Source: Georgenia subflava
GTDB taxonomy: Bacteria; Actinomycetota; Actinomycetes; Actinomycetales; Actinomycetaceae
Direction: 5' to 3'
NCBI RefSeq assembly: GCF_009193155.1
Contig: NZ_VUKD01000001.1
Span: forward strand, 682,001 to 746,000
Length of the DNA stretch: 64,000 bases
The notes under the pieces were generated by a model that was given only the letters and a program-made list of their open reading frames with translations, did not search any database and was not told the origin of the DNA. The stretch's first letter is position 1. Each line of letters starts with the position of its first letter. Positions 1 to 9,082 of this stretch are shown here, in pieces. Position numbers and translations under genes: made by a program.

Positions 1-457
1 CGAGGTGGCCGTGCGCTACCTCACGCCGCACTCGAAGTGGTCGATCCACTCCGAGTACCAGGACAACCTGTTCATGCTCTCGCTCTCCCGCGGCGGCCCG
101 AACATCTGGATGTCCCCGAAGGACGCGGCGAAGATCGGCGTCAAGGACAACGAGTGGATCGAGGCGTACAACCGCAACGGCGTCGTCGTGGCCCGGTCGG
201 TGGTCTCCCACCGCATGCCGGAGGGGACGGTGTACATGCACCACGCCACGGACCGCACGATCGACGTCCCGCTCGCCGAGACGTCCGGCAACCGCGGCGG
301 CATCCACAACTCCCTGACCCGCGTGCTGCTCAAGCCCAGCCACCTCATCGGTGGCTACGCGCAGCTGTCCTACGCGTTCAACTACATCGGCCCGACCGGC
401 AACCAGCGCGACGAGGTCACGGTCATCCGCCGCCGCAGCCAGGAGGTGCAGTACTGA
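1..457 (+). CDS. narG: Respiratory nitrate reductase alpha subunit, C-terminal end (partial)
   Basis: This is the last ~151 codons of a molybdopterin oxidoreductase whose start lies left of the window. NarG reduces nitrate to nitrite at a Mo-bisMGD centre on the inner face of the membrane. The visible part is the C-terminal molydopterin-binding domain: it contains the segment MSPKDAAKIGVKDNEWIEAY, in which the domain sits in place around the cofactor, followed by GTVYMHHATDR and a Leu-Lys-Pro-Ser-His loop seen in NarG proteins. Identification is strengthened by narH, narJ and narI following directly. The stop codon TGA (455-457) overlaps an ATG (457-459) that begins a 34-codon mini-ORF rather than narH itself, which is unusual for this operon. 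Confidence 0.95.
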   Translation, partial: EVAVRYLTPHSKWSIHSEYQDNLFMLSLSRGGPNIWMSPKDAAKIGVKDNEWIEAYNRNGVVVARSVVSHRMPEGTVYMHHATDRTIDVPLAETSGNRGGIHNSLTRVLLKPSHLIGGYAQLSYAFNYIGPTGNQRDEVTVIRRRSQEVQY

Positions 458-561
458 TGACGGAACGGCGAGCTCCGCAGCGAGGTACGAACGAGGGCGA
501 GCGTGACCGTATGACGGAACGGCGAACTCCGCAGCGAGGTACGAGCGAAGGGGGAGCGTGA
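457..561 (+). CDS. Possible 34-residue bridging mini-ORF between narG and narH
   Basis: ATG at 457 overlaps the narG stop (TGATG) and the frame runs 34 codons to TGA at 559-561, four bases before the narH ATG. The product would be a highly basic, polar duplicate peptide (MTERRAPQRGTNEGERDR, then a second copy of the same motif). There is no hydrophobic segment and no family I recognise. The arrangement fits a termination-reinitiation relay that carries ribosomes from narG to narH. Alternatively the sequence is a mobile or regulatory DNA repeat that happens to be open. That it is translated is inference from position only. Confidence 0.35.
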   Translation: MTERRAPQRGTNEGERDRMTERRTPQRGTSEGGA

Positions 562-565
562 CCCT
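457..565 (+). repeat. Imperfect tandem repeat between narG and narH (54 + 55 bp)
   Basis: Two adjacent copies, 457-510 and 511-565, each start with ATGACGGAACGGCGA and end with GAGCGTGACC. They differ by a few substitutions, and the second copy carries one extra G in its GGGGG run. The first copy is exactly 18 codons long, so it keeps the reading frame into the second copy; the extra G then creates the stop at 559-561. The copies fill the whole narG-narH gap and supply the purine-rich ribosome site (549-556) for narH. Confidence 0.9.
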
Positions 566-2449
566 ATGAAGGTCATGGCGCAGATGTCGATGGTGATGAA
601 CATCGACAAGTGCATCGGGTGCCACACGTGCTCGGTCACGTGCAAGCAGGCGTGGACGAACCGCACGGGCATGGAGTACGTGTGGTTCAACAACGTCGAG
701 ACCCGCCCCGGCCTCGGCTACCCCCGGCGCTACGAGGACCAGGAGGAGTGGCAGGGCGGCTGGGTCCGCAACAAGCGCGGCAAGCTCAAGCTGCGCGCGG
801 GCGGACGCCTGAAGAAGCTCGCCACCATCTTCTCCAACCCGAAGATGCCGACCATCCAGGACTACTACGAGCCCTGGACCTACGAGTACGACATGCTCCT
901 GTCCGCCCCGGCGGACTCCCGGCACACCCCGGTGGCCCGGCCCAAGTCCCTGCTCACCGGCGAGGACCACAAGATCGAGTGGTCGGCCAACTGGGACGAC
1001 AACCTGGGCGGCTCGCAGGAGATCGCCACCCAGGACCCGGTCCTGAAGCACATGAGCGACCACGTGGCCATGGAGTTCGAGAAGAGCTTCATGTTCTACC
1101 TGCCGCGCATCTGCGAGCACTGCCTCAACCCCTCGTGCGTGGCCTCCTGCCCGTCCGGCGCCATCTACAAGCGCGAGGAGGACGGCATCGTCCTCGTCGA
1201 CCAGGAGCAGTGCCGCGGCTGGCGCATGTGCATCACGGGCTGCCCGTACAAGAAGATGTACTTCAACCACAAGACCGGCAAGGCCGAGAAGTGCACGCTG
1301 TGCTACCCGCGCATCGAGGTCGGCCTGCCCACCGTGTGCTCGGAGACCTGCGTGGGCCGGCTGCGCTACATCGGCCTGGTCCTGTACGACGCCGACCGGG
1401 TCGGCGAGGCGGCCGCCGTCGAGAACGAGCACGACCTGCTGGCCGCCCAGCGCTCGGTGTTCCTGGACCCGCACGACCCCGAGGTCGTCGCCGCGGCCCG
1501 CCGGGACGGGATCGCCGAGGACTGGATCACCGCGGCGCAGTCGAGCCCCATCTGGAAGCTGATCTCCGACTACGAGATCGCCCTGCCGCTGCACCCGGAG
1601 TACCGGACCCTCCCGATGGTCTGGTACGTCCCGCCGCTGAGCCCCGTGGTCGACGTCGTCACCTCCTCGGGCAACGACGGCGAGGACGCCAAGACGCTGC
1701 TCACGGCCATCTCCACCATGCGGATCCCGCTCGAGTACCTCGCCGAGCTCTTCAGCGCCGGGGACACGGGGCCGGTGGAGAAGGTGCTGCGCCGCCTGGC
1801 CGCCATGCGCTCCTACATGCGCGACATCAACCTGGGCAACGCCCCGAAAGAGGAGACGGCCGCCGCGGTGGGCATGACCGGCGCCGAGATCGAGGCGATG
1901 TACCGGCTGCTCGCCATCGCCAAGTACGAGGACCGGTACGTCATCCCCACCGCCCACGCCGAGGCCGCCGCCAACTTGGAGGAGATGGCCTGCTCGCTCG
2001 ACTTCGAGGGCGGGCCGGGCATGGGCGGCAGCGGGCCGTTCGGCTCCTCCTCCGGCCAGCCCTCGCCGGCGAGCGTGGAGAACTTCCACGCGCTCAAGCA
2101 GCGGCAGACGGCGGACGACCCGCACACGCCGACCGGCCCCACCCGGGTGAACCTGCTCAACTGGGACGGGCGCGGCGGCCGCACCGACGGGCTCTTCCCG
2201 CCCCAGCAGCCCCTGGCCACGCCACCCACCGCGCTCGCCGTCGCCGACCCCGACGCCGCCCCAGGGACGTTCGCCGACGACCCCTACCCCGGAGGCTTCC
2301 CCGGGGTGGCGACCGACGACGCGCACCCGACCGACGACGTCGCCGGCCTGGCCGCGACGCACGGCACCCAGGGCCGGTCCGCACCCGACGAGCCCGCGGC
2401 GCCGGGCGAGGACCCGGCGCCGGACGCCCGGCCCGAGGAGCCACGATGA
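566..2449 (+). CDS. narH: Respiratory nitrate reductase beta subunit (iron-sulfur)
   Basis: NarH passes electrons from the NarI haems through four Fe-S clusters to NarG. The Cys motifs are clear: CIGCHTCSVTC near residue 17, CEHCLNPSCVASC near 188, CRGWRMCITGC near 217 and CTLCYPR..VCSETCVGR after it. The Trp in CRGW replaces one cluster-binding Cys, which in this family marks the [3Fe-4S] site. At 627 residues it is about 100 longer than E. coli NarH; the extra length is a Pro/Asp/Gly/Ala-rich tail after roughly residue 500, probably disordered. Start ATG 566 has a GGGGG-AG ribosome site nine bases upstream, provided by the tandem repeat. Its stop overlaps the narJ start as ATGA. Confidence 0.97.
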   Translation: MKVMAQMSMVMNIDKCIGCHTCSVTCKQAWTNRTGMEYVWFNNVETRPGLGYPRRYEDQEEWQGGWVRNKRGKLKLRAGGRLKKLATIFSNPKMPTIQDYYEPWTYEYDMLLSAPADSRHTPVARPKSLLTGEDHKIEWSANWDDNLGGSQEIATQDPVLKHMSDHVAMEFEKSFMFYLPRICEHCLNPSCVASCPSGAIYKREEDGIVLVDQEQCRGWRMCITGCPYKKMYFNHKTGKAEKCTLCYPRIEVGLPTVCSETCVGRLRYIGLVLYDADRVGEAAAVENEHDLLAAQRSVFLDPHDPEVVAAARRDGIAEDWITAAQSSPIWKLISDYEIALPLHPEYRTLPMVWYVPPLSPVVDVVTSSGNDGEDAKTLLTAISTMRIPLEYLAELFSAGDTGPVEKVLRRLAAMRSYMRDINLGNAPKEETAAAVGMTGAEIEAMYRLLAIAKYEDRYVIPTAHAEAAANLEEMACSLDFEGGPGMGGSGPFGSSSGQPSPASVENFHALKQRQTADDPHTPTGPTRVNLLNWDGRGGRTDGLFPPQQPLATPPTALAVADPDAAPGTFADDPYPGGFPGVATDDAHPTDDVAGLAATHGTQGRSAPDEPAAPGEDPAPDARPEEPR

Positions 2450-3144
2450 GCAGCTTCCTGCGGGTTCCCGGTCTGACGCCGCTGCAGCCCGTCCCGGTCA
2501 CCGACCGGGAGCGGGCCCTGACCTGCATGGCGGCGTCCGTCCTGCTGGACTACCCGACGGCGGAGCGGCTCGAGCGCATGGCCGTCGTCGCCGGGGGCAT
2601 CGGGGGCCTGCCGGCGCCCGTGCGCGAGCGCCTCGCCGGCTTCCTCGAGGTGGCGCTCGGCCGGGACCCGCAGGCGCTGGCCCGGCACTACGTCGAGACC
2701 TTCGACCTCAAGCGCAAGTGCTCGATGTACCTGTCGTACTTCCTCACCGGGGACACCCGCCGCCGCGGCACCGCGCTGGTGCGCTTCGTCGAGGCCTACC
2801 GCGCCGGCGGCTTCGAGCTGGACCGCAACGAGCTGCCGGACTTCCTGCCGATCGTGCTGGAGTTCACCGCCGCCGGCGACGCCGAGCTCGGGACTGCCCT
2901 GCTGGCCTCGCACCGCGAGGGGATCGAGGTGCTGCGCTCGGCCCTGACGTCGATGGGCAGCCCCTACGCCGCCGTCGTCGAGGCGGTGTGCCTGGTGCTG
3001 CCGAGGCCCAGCGCCGAGACCGAGGACCGGCTGCTGCAGCTGATCACCGCCGGACCGCCCACCGAGATGGTCGGCCTGAGCGCCATGGGACCGCTGGAAC
3101 CGTTCGCCCCGGGCGGGGCGCGGAACGAGGAGGTGCGGGCATGA
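2446..3144 (+). CDS. narJ: Nitrate reductase molybdenum cofactor assembly chaperone
   Basis: NarJ (TorD-like, 232 residues) holds apo-NarGH in the cytoplasm until cofactor is inserted and the enzyme docks on NarI; it is not part of the final complex. The sequence is Ala/Leu/Glu-rich and helical, with the family features LLDYPTAE near residue 30, HYVETFDLKRKCSMYLSYFLTGDTRRRG in the middle (family core, residues ~80-107) and ELPDFLPIVLEF after it. Start ATG 2446 overlaps the narH stop and its own stop overlaps narI by ATGA, so translation of narHJI is coupled. No change to key residues was noticed. Confidence 0.95.
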   Translation: MSSFLRVPGLTPLQPVPVTDRERALTCMAASVLLDYPTAERLERMAVVAGGIGGLPAPVRERLAGFLEVALGRDPQALARHYVETFDLKRKCSMYLSYFLTGDTRRRGTALVRFVEAYRAGGFELDRNELPDFLPIVLEFTAAGDAELGTALLASHREGIEVLRSALTSMGSPYAAVVEAVCLVLPRPSAETEDRLLQLITAGPPTEMVGLSAMGPLEPFAPGGARNEEVRA

Positions 3145-3920
3145 GTGCCGGCACGATTCTGCTGTGGGTCGTCTTCCCGTACGTCGCGATGGCCGTGTTC
3201 GTCGTCGGGCTGATCTGGCGCTACCGATACGACAAGTTCGGCTGGACCACCAGGTCGTCGGAGCTGTACGAGAAGAACATCCTGCGCCTGGGCTCGCCCC
3301 TGTTCCACTTCGGCATCATCTTCGTGGGCCTGGGGCACTTCATGGGGCTGCTCATCCCCAAGGACTGGACCGAGGCGGTGGGCTTCAAGGAGGTGGCGTA
3401 CCACTTCGTCGCCACCTACATGGGCTCGATCGCGGGACTGATGACGATCGTCGGGCTCGCGCTGCTGATCTACCGCAGGCGCGTGACCGGCCCGGTCTTC
3501 CTGGCCACCACCCGCGTCGACAAGCTCATGTACGTGCTGCTCGCCGTGCCGATCCTGCTCGGCATGTGGGCCACCGTGCAGACGCAGATCCTGGGCGACG
3601 CGCACGGCTACGACTACCGCGAGACGATCTCGCCGTGGCTGCGGTCGCTGCTGTACTTCCAGCCCATGCCCGAGCTCATGGCGGACGTGCCGCTGCCCTT
3701 CAAGCTGCACATCACGGCGGCCTTCCTGCTGTTCATGATCTGGCCGTTCACCCGGCTGGTGCACGCGTTCTCCGCACCGGTCCAGTACTCCACCCGGCCG
3801 TACATCGTGTACCGCTCCCGCGACGACGAGCGCGCCCACGGCACCCGCGAGCCACGCCCGGGCTGGGAGCCGTCGACGGCTCCCAGGGGCCGGCGACGGC
3901 CCACGAGCACCAAGTCCTGA
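3141..3920 (+). CDS. narI: Respiratory nitrate reductase gamma subunit (cytochrome b)
   Basis: NarI is the membrane anchor that oxidises quinol and carries two b haems. The 259 residues contain five predicted membrane helices, starting TILLWVVFPYVAMAVFVVGL. The haem-ligand histidines are visible in the family settings: LFHFGIIFVGLGHFMG (two His in helix 2) and the C-terminal LHITAAFLLFMIWPFTRLVHAF (two His in helix 5). A basic cytoplasmic tail of ~35 residues closes the protein. It is the last gene of the nar operon and is followed by a strong stem-loop. Confidence 0.96.
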   Translation: MSAGTILLWVVFPYVAMAVFVVGLIWRYRYDKFGWTTRSSELYEKNILRLGSPLFHFGIIFVGLGHFMGLLIPKDWTEAVGFKEVAYHFVATYMGSIAGLMTIVGLALLIYRRRVTGPVFLATTRVDKLMYVLLAVPILLGMWATVQTQILGDAHGYDYRETISPWLRSLLYFQPMPELMADVPLPFKLHITAAFLLFMIWPFTRLVHAFSAPVQYSTRPYIVYRSRDDERAHGTREPRPGWEPSTAPRGRRRPTSTKS

Positions 3921-3947
3921 ACGCCCGGGTCCCGATCCGTCCCGCTG

Positions 3948-3980
3948 CGAAGGCCGGTCACCGCGGGTGGCCGGCCTTCG
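3948..3980 (+). terminator. Stem-loop after narI
   Basis: The arms cgaaggccgg (3948-3957) and ccggccttcg (3971-3980) are exact complements, and the five inner bases on each side also pair with one G-T, giving a 15-pair stem with a three-base loop. No U tract follows, which is common for actinobacterial terminators. Confidence 0.75.
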
Positions 3981-4095
3981 CCGTCCCGGCAGGCACTGCG
4001 CGGCGGCAGGCTGGGCCATCGGTCGTGACAGCGCACCGGTCGTGCCGCGATCGGGCCAGAATGAGGGCAGCACCCGCGGCGAGCAGGAGGCACCG

Positions 4096-5214
4096 ATGGA
4101 GTTCGTCTACGAGACAGCGCCGACCCGCGTCGTCTTCGGCCGCGGCACGGTGCGCACCGCCCTGCCCGGTGAGATCGACAGGCTCGGTGCGAGCCGCGTC
4201 ATGGTCCTCACCGGCAAGGTTCACCAGTCGCTCGCGCACACCGCCGTGACACCGTTCGCCGACGCGGTCGTCTCGTTCTTCGCAGACGCCGAGGAGCACG
4301 TGCCGGCGCCTGTCGCCGACCGTGCCGTCGCCCGTGCGCGTGATGCCCGGCCGGACCTGCTGCTGAGCCTCGGCGGCGGATCGGCGACCGGCACGGCCAA
4401 GATCGTCGCCCGCGACCTGCGTGTGCCGATCCTCGCCGTGCCCACGACGTACGCGGGCTCGGAGGCGACCCCGGTGTGGGGTCTCACCCGCGAGGGCCGC
4501 AAGGAGACCGGCGAGGACGCTGCGGTCCGGCCCCGCACCGTCGTGCTCGATCCCGACCTGACCGACCAGCTGCCCCGGACCCTCGCGGTCGCCTCCGGCA
4601 TCAACGCCCTCGCGCACGCCGTCGAGGCCTACTGGGCGCCGGGTGCGAACCCGATCAGCTCGGCCATGGCCGACGAGGCGGTGCGGGCACTCGCCGCGGG
4701 CCTGCGCGGCGTCGGGCCGGAGGGGCTCGCCCGTGCCCAGGCGCCGGAGAACGCACTGACCGACCCGGTCGGGGTGTGGGCCGGCACGCCCACCGCCGCC
4801 GGCGAGCAGCTGCTCTACGGCGCGTACCTCGCCGGGGCGACCCTCGCGGCCGCCGGTTCCGGGTTGCACCACAAGATCTGCCACGTGCTCGGCGGGGCGT
4901 TCAACCTCCCGCACGCCGCGCTGCACGCGGTGGTGCTCCCCCACGTGCTGGCGCTCAACGCTCCCGCCGTGCCGGCGGTCGCCGGCCGGATCGCCCGCGC
5001 GCTGGACGCGGACGAGGCCGTCTCCGGCCTCCGGGGCCTTGCCGCGTCGGTCGCGGCGCCGCGGACGCTCGCCCAGATCGGCCTGCACTTCCGCCAGCTC
5101 GACGAGGCGGTCGACCGGGTGAGCGCGACGCTACCCATCGACAACCCGCGGCCGGTCGGCAAGAACGAGGTGCGCGCCGTCCTCACTGCCGCCTACGGAG
5201 AACGCGCGGCCTGA
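4096..5214 (+). CDS. Maleylacetate reductase-like iron-containing dehydrogenase
   Basis: This 372-residue protein belongs to the iron-containing alcohol dehydrogenase superfamily and most resembles maleylacetate reductases, which reduce maleylacetate to 3-oxoadipate with NAD(P)H in aromatic-ring degradation. Visible features are the nucleotide loop LSLGGGSATGTAK near residue 93, PTTYAGSEATPVWG, and the metal-site histidines in INALAHAVEAYW, GLHHKICHVLGG and LPHAALHAVVLPH. ATG 4096 has a GGAGG site six bases before it. The gene stands alone: the ring-cleaving dioxygenase that usually accompanies it is not in this window, so the physiological substrate is uncertain. A promoter would lie between the nar terminator and 4096. 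Confidence 0.85.
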   Translation: MEFVYETAPTRVVFGRGTVRTALPGEIDRLGASRVMVLTGKVHQSLAHTAVTPFADAVVSFFADAEEHVPAPVADRAVARARDARPDLLLSLGGGSATGTAKIVARDLRVPILAVPTTYAGSEATPVWGLTREGRKETGEDAAVRPRTVVLDPDLTDQLPRTLAVASGINALAHAVEAYWAPGANPISSAMADEAVRALAAGLRGVGPEGLARAQAPENALTDPVGVWAGTPTAAGEQLLYGAYLAGATLAAAGSGLHHKICHVLGGAFNLPHAALHAVVLPHVLALNAPAVPAVAGRIARALDADEAVSGLRGLAASVAAPRTLAQIGLHFRQLDEAVDRVSATLPIDNPRPVGKNEVRAVLTAAYGERAA

Positions 5215-5368
5215 CGGCTCCAGCACGCTTCTCGACGGGGCTGCACGGCCGCCGGGACAGCCTGGTGCGTCGCGCAGCTCGGCAGCGGTCCCGCGTGACC
5301 TGCGGGGACCCGCGGAATCGGATCACCACCCCCTAGCGGACCGCAGATGCGCGTGTATCGTGTGCCGC

Positions 5369-5773
5369 ATGCCGCATTATCGGATCAGCGAGGCCGCCGG
5401 ACTGCTCGGCGTCAGCGACGACACCGTCCGACGCTGGGTCGACGACGGCCGCCTGGCCGCCACGACCGACGACGCCGGCCGCAAGGTCGTCGACGGCGCC
5501 GACCTGGCGCGTCATGCCCAGGAGATCGCCGTCCGCACGGACGTGCCCGGCGCCGACCCGGTCGGCCGCTCCGCACGCAACCGCTTCACCGGCCTCGTCA
5601 CCCGGGTCACGGCCGACGGCGTGATGGCGCAGGTCGAGCTGCAGTGCGGGCCCTACCGCGTCGTCTCTCTCATGAGCAGCGAGGCCGCCGAGGAGCTGCG
5701 GCTCGAGCCGGGGAGCCTCGCCACCGCGGTCGTCAAGGCGACGACGGTCATCGTCGAGACCCCGCGAGGCTGA
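5369..5773 (+). CDS. HTH-TOBE molybdate-responsive regulator (ModE-like small form)
   Basis: The protein has 134 residues. Residues ~3-55 form an excisionase/MerR-type winged helix (YRISEAAGLLGVSDDTVRRWVDDGRL) and residues ~68-134 form a TOBE/Mop domain (SARNRFTGLVTRVTADGVMAQVEL) that in this family binds molybdate or tungstate. It directly precedes modA with one base between stop and start, so it probably senses molybdate and controls modABC. The start at ATG 5369 is preferred over GTG 5360 because TATCGT lies seven bases upstream, the leaderless pattern seen repeatedly in this window, and because the family begins at this Met. Confidence 0.85.
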   Translation: MPHYRISEAAGLLGVSDDTVRRWVDDGRLAATTDDAGRKVVDGADLARHAQEIAVRTDVPGADPVGRSARNRFTGLVTRVTADGVMAQVELQCGPYRVVSLMSSEAAEELRLEPGSLATAVVKATTVIVETPRG

Positions 5774-5774
5774 C

Positions 5775-6740
5775 GTGACCAGTGCGCCCCGGCCGCCCGG
5801 CCGACGCCGGCTCGAGACGCCCGTCCGGACCGACCGGCGCCGTCTCGAAGCCTCCCCCGAGCACCTCCGCCCGGGTCCCGGGACTCCCGCGCGCGCCGAG
5901 TCCGCGCGGCCTGGCGCACGCGGAAGGCACACAGCCGCCGCCCGCGCCGTCGGTGTGGTGGCAGCCGTGGCCGGCCTCGCGACGCTGGGCGCGTGCACCT
6001 CGGCCGCGGACCGCCCGGCCGGCACCCCTGCCGACGGCAACCGGTCGGGCACCGCGGCCCCCGGCCCGTCGGGCGACCTCACGGTCTTCGCCGCCGCCTC
6101 GCTGCACTCGGTCTTCGAGGAGATCGCGACGCTGCTCGAGCAGCAGCACCCGGAGCTGTCGATCACGTTCTCGTTCGCCGGCTCCTCGGACCTCGTCTCG
6201 CAGGTGGTGGCGGGTGCACCGGCGGACGTCCTCGCCACGGCGGACGAGCAGACGATGGCGAACGCGGTGGCCGAGGGGGTGATCGACGGCGAGCCCGGGC
6301 TCTTCGCCGAGAACGTCCTGACCCTCGTGACCCCCGCCGGGAACCCGGCCGGCATCACCGGCCTGGACGTCAGTCTCGACGGCGCAGACCTCGTCGTGTG
6401 TGCCCCCCAGGTGCCGTGCGGGGCCGCCACCGCCGAGCTGACGGGTCTTCTCGGCGTCGAGATCAGCCCGGTGAGCGAGGAGTCCAACGTGACCGACGTC
6501 CTGGGCAAGGTGACCTCCGGGCAGGCCGACGCCGGGCTCGTCTACGCGACGGACGCGGCGGGCGCCGGGGACGCGGTGGACGTCCTGGAGATCCCCGGCG
6601 CGCAGGACGTCGTCAACCGCTACCCGGTCGCCACGGTGGCCGATGCCGCCGAGCCGGAGCTCGCCGAGCTGTGGATCGAGGCGCTGTCGAGCGAGGCAGG
6701 CCGGGAGATCCTCAGCGACACGGGGTTCCGCCTGCCGTGA
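5775..6740 (+). CDS. modA: Molybdate ABC transporter substrate-binding lipoprotein
   Basis: ModA captures molybdate outside the membrane and delivers it to ModB. The mature domain begins near residue 92 with [19 protein letters not shown] and shows the usual [30 protein letters not shown] and later [13 protein letters not shown] lipobox LGAC puts the acylated Cys at residue 74. The odd part is the ~58-residue basic Arg/Pro-rich stretch before the hydrophobic signal core: with GTG 5775 as start the n-region is far longer than usual, but I see no better in-frame start close to the core. modB starts inside its stop codon (GTGA). Confidence 0.92.
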   Translation: MTSAPRPPGRRRLETPVRTDRRRLEASPEHLRPGPGTPARAESARPGARGRHTAAARAVGVVAAVAGLATLGACTSAADRPAGTPADGNRSGTAAPGPSGDLTVFAAASLHSVFEEIATLLEQQHPELSITFSFAGSSDLVSQVVAGAPADVLATADEQTMANAVAEGVIDGEPGLFAENVLTLVTPAGNPAGITGLDVSLDGADLVVCAPQVPCGAATAELTGLLGVEISPVSEESNVTDVLGKVTSGQADAGLVYATDAAGAGDAVDVLEIPGAQDVVNRYPVATVADAAEPELAELWIEALSSEAGREILSDTGFRLP

Positions 6741-7558
6741 CGGGCCGCGCCGTGACCAACCTGCCGCCGCGCCGCCGCACCGACGGCGGCCTGCCCCGCT
6801 GGGTGCTGCTCCCGGCCGGCCTGGCCGTGCTGCTCGTCGCCGGCCCCGTGGCGGGGCTGCTGCTGCGCGTGCCCTGGACCCGGTTCCCCGCCCTGCTCGC
6901 CTCCGACGCCTCGGTCGACGCCCTCCTCCTGAGTCTGCGGACCTCGGCCGCCGCGACCGCGATCGTGGTCGTCGTCGGTGTGCCGCTGGCTCTCGTGCTC
7001 GCTCGGGTGGACCTGCCCGGCCGCCGGGTGCTGCGCACAATCGTGCTGCTGCCGCTGGTGCTGCCGCCGGTCGTCTCCGGCCTGGCACTGCTGACCACCC
7101 TGGGCCGGCGCGGGCTCCTGGGAGCTCGGCTCGAGATGCTCGGGATCGACATCGCGTTCTCGACCACCGCCGTCGTGATCGCCCAGGCGTTCGTCTCCCT
7201 GCCCTTCCTGGTCATCTCGCTCGAGGGTGCCGTGCGCACGGCGGGGCATCGCTACGAGGACGTCGCGGCCACGCTCGGGGCGCGTCCGACGACGGTGCTG
7301 CGCCGGGTGACGCTCCCGCTCCTCCTCCCGGCGCTCGGCTCGGGGACGGCGCTGGCCTTCGCCCGCTCGCTCGGCGAGTTCGGGGCGACGCTGACCTTCG
7401 CCGGGTCCCTCCAGGGGGTCACCCGGACGCTGCCGCTGGAGATCTACCTGCAGCGCGAGACCGACCCGGACGCCGCCGTGGCGCTGTCCGTGGTGCTCAT
7501 CGCGGTCGCCGCCGTCATGGTGATCGCCACCCAGCGAGGCGCGCGGGGGGACCGATGA
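6737..7558 (+). CDS. modB: Molybdate ABC transporter permease
   Basis: ModB is the membrane channel of the molybdate importer. The 273 residues hold about six transmembrane helices, and the cytoplasmic EAA loop that contacts ModC is seen as [22 protein letters not shown] around residue 175, followed by [19 protein letters not shown], typical for ModB. GTG 6737 overlaps the modA stop as GTGA; a second GTG at 6752 is possible. The gene ends in ATGA with modC, so ModA, ModB and ModC are translationally linked. Confidence 0.93.
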   Translation: MTGRAVTNLPPRRRTDGGLPRWVLLPAGLAVLLVAGPVAGLLLRVPWTRFPALLASDASVDALLLSLRTSAAATAIVVVVGVPLALVLARVDLPGRRVLRTIVLLPLVLPPVVSGLALLTTLGRRGLLGARLEMLGIDIAFSTTAVVIAQAFVSLPFLVISLEGAVRTAGHRYEDVAATLGARPTTVLRRVTLPLLLPALGSGTALAFARSLGEFGATLTFAGSLQGVTRTLPLEIYLQRETDPDAAVALSVVLIAVAAVMVIATQRGARGDR

Positions 7559-8814
7559 CGACGCACCCGCCGGACCCCGCGGCCTCGGGGCACGGGCAAC
7601 CACCGTCCGGGCCCCCGCACCCGCCACCCGGGCACGGGCAACCGCCGTCCGGGCAGGCCACACCGTCGCAGACCCCGCCGGCCCTGGCGGTGCACGCCGC
7701 GTCACCCGAGCGGGACGTCCACCTCGACGTCGAGGTACCTGCCGGCCAGGTCCTCGCCGTCCTCGGTGCGAACGGTGCCGGCAAGTCGACCCTGCTGGCG
7801 CTGGCGGCGGGCACGCTGCGCCCGGGTTCGGGTCGCGTCCGGATCGCCGGCCGCACCGTGGCCGACGATCACACGTGGGTGCCCGCGCACGCCCGCCGCG
7901 TGTCGCTGCTCGCGCAGGAGGCCCTGCTGTTCCCGCACCTCGATGCCGTGGCCAACGTGGCCTTCGGGCCGCGAGCCACGGGGACGGGCCGGCGGGCGGC
8001 CGAGCGGCTGGCCCACGACCTGCTCGACCGCGTCGGGGCGGGTGAGCTCGCCCGACGGCGGCCCGCGCGGCTCTCCGGCGGCCAGGCTCAGCGGGTGGCC
8101 CTCGCGCGGGCCCTCGCGACCGACCCCGAGCTGATCCTCCTAGACGAGCCGCTCTCGGCGTTGGACGTCGACTCCGCCGCCGCGATGCGTCAGCTGCTGC
8201 GCGAGGTGCTGCGGGGCACGGGTCGGTCGGCGGTACTGGTCACCCACGACCTGCTCGACGTGCTGGCGGTCGCGGACGCCGTCGTCGTCCTCGAGGAGGG
8301 CCGGGTGGCGGAGCACGGCCCGGCCCTGGAGGTGCTCACCCGGCCACGGTCGCGTTTCGCGGCCGCGCTGGCCGGCACGAACCTCGTCGCCGGCACCCTG
8401 ACCGGCACCGGGCCTGATGCGGCGGTGCTCACCGGCCACGTGCCGAGAGGTCGCGGAGTCCCGCCGGGAGCTGACCGTGCCGGCACCGACCGGCACCCGT
8501 CGACGGCACTGGTCCTGCACGGCCTGGCCGACCCGGCGTGCCGACCGGGCTCGGCCGTCGCTGCGACCTTCAGCCCGCGCTCGGTGGCCGTGCACCGGCA
8601 CGCCCCCGGAGGAAGCCCGCGCAACACGCTCGCCGTCACGGTCACCACGCTGGAGCAGCAGGGGGAGCTCGTGCGGGTACGGGCCGCGACGCCGACCGGG
8701 CAGGTGCTCGCGGCGGACATCACGCCCGCGTCGGTGGCGAGCCTGGCCCTCGCGCCCGGGCAGCCGGTGGTGTACGCCGTCAAGGCGGCGGAGGTGCAGA
8801 TCTACCCCGCGTGA
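7555..8814 (+). CDS. modC: Molybdate ABC transporter ATP-binding protein
   Basis: ModC powers molybdate import. Walker A is GANGAGKST near residue 74, the signature is [15 protein letters not shown], Walker [13 protein letters not shown], and the switch His is in VLVTHDLLD. The C-terminal ~90 residues carry a TOBE-like molybdate-sensing fold ([19 protein letters not shown] to the end). The first ~45 residues are an odd Pro/Gly/His-rich extension containing the motif GHGQPPSG twice, made by a near-exact DNA duplication around 7589-7655; ordinary ModC starts close to the ABC domain. Start ATG 7555 overlaps the modB stop; a later start is conceivable but no clear ribosome site is visible. Confidence 0.92.
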   Translation: MTTHPPDPAASGHGQPPSGPPHPPPGHGQPPSGQATPSQTPPALAVHAASPERDVHLDVEVPAGQVLAVLGANGAGKSTLLALAAGTLRPGSGRVRIAGRTVADDHTWVPAHARRVSLLAQEALLFPHLDAVANVAFGPRATGTGRRAAERLAHDLLDRVGAGELARRRPARLSGGQAQRVALARALATDPELILLDEPLSALDVDSAAAMRQLLREVLRGTGRSAVLVTHDLLDVLAVADAVVVLEEGRVAEHGPALEVLTRPRSRFAAALAGTNLVAGTLTGTGPDAAVLTGHVPRGRGVPPGADRAGTDRHPSTALVLHGLADPACRPGSAVAATFSPRSVAVHRHAPGGSPRNTLAVTVTTLEQQGELVRVRAATPTGQVLAADITPASVASLALAPGQPVVYAVKAAEVQIYPA

Positions 8815-9040
8815 CGCCGGCCGTCGCGCGAGCGGTCGGAGGGGGCCGAGGTGTGCTTCCACATGATCGTGCCGGTCGGGACGAGCGGCGACGGCACTCC
8901 GGACGCGCTGTCGGACCAGACCTGTCCTCGACGACCGCTCCGTCCGGACGCACAGTGGCGCGCCTGGACCCGTTGCGTCACCACCGGATCAGGAGCACAG
9001 TGGGCGGATCGGGGTTTTCCGGCTCTTCCTGGAGTGCAGC

Positions 9041-9082
9041 ATGACCCACATGTCGACGACGACGCACGGGGGCCAGGTCTGA
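9041..9082 (+). CDS. Possible 13-residue leader ORF coupled to ctaD
   Basis: ATG 9041 opens [13 protein letters not shown] and stops at TGA 9080-9082, overlapping the ctaD ATG as TGATG. A GGAG element lies about seven bases before ATG 9041, while ctaD itself has only a weak, distant purine run inside the mini-ORF. The layout suggests that ribosomes reach ctaD by reinitiation. The peptide matches no family I know; translation is inferred from position alone. Confidence 0.4.
   Translation: MTHMSTTTHGGQV

Noticed and set aside
3141-5214. Maleylacetate reductase as part of the nar operon
   Set aside because: A 15-pair hairpin and 175 bases separate them, and the gene has its own ribosome site and an unrelated pathway.
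8851-9081. N-terminal extension of cytochrome oxidase subunit I
   Set aside because: The 77 extra residues are not hydrophobic, match no subunit I feature, and the family start lies at ATG 9082.
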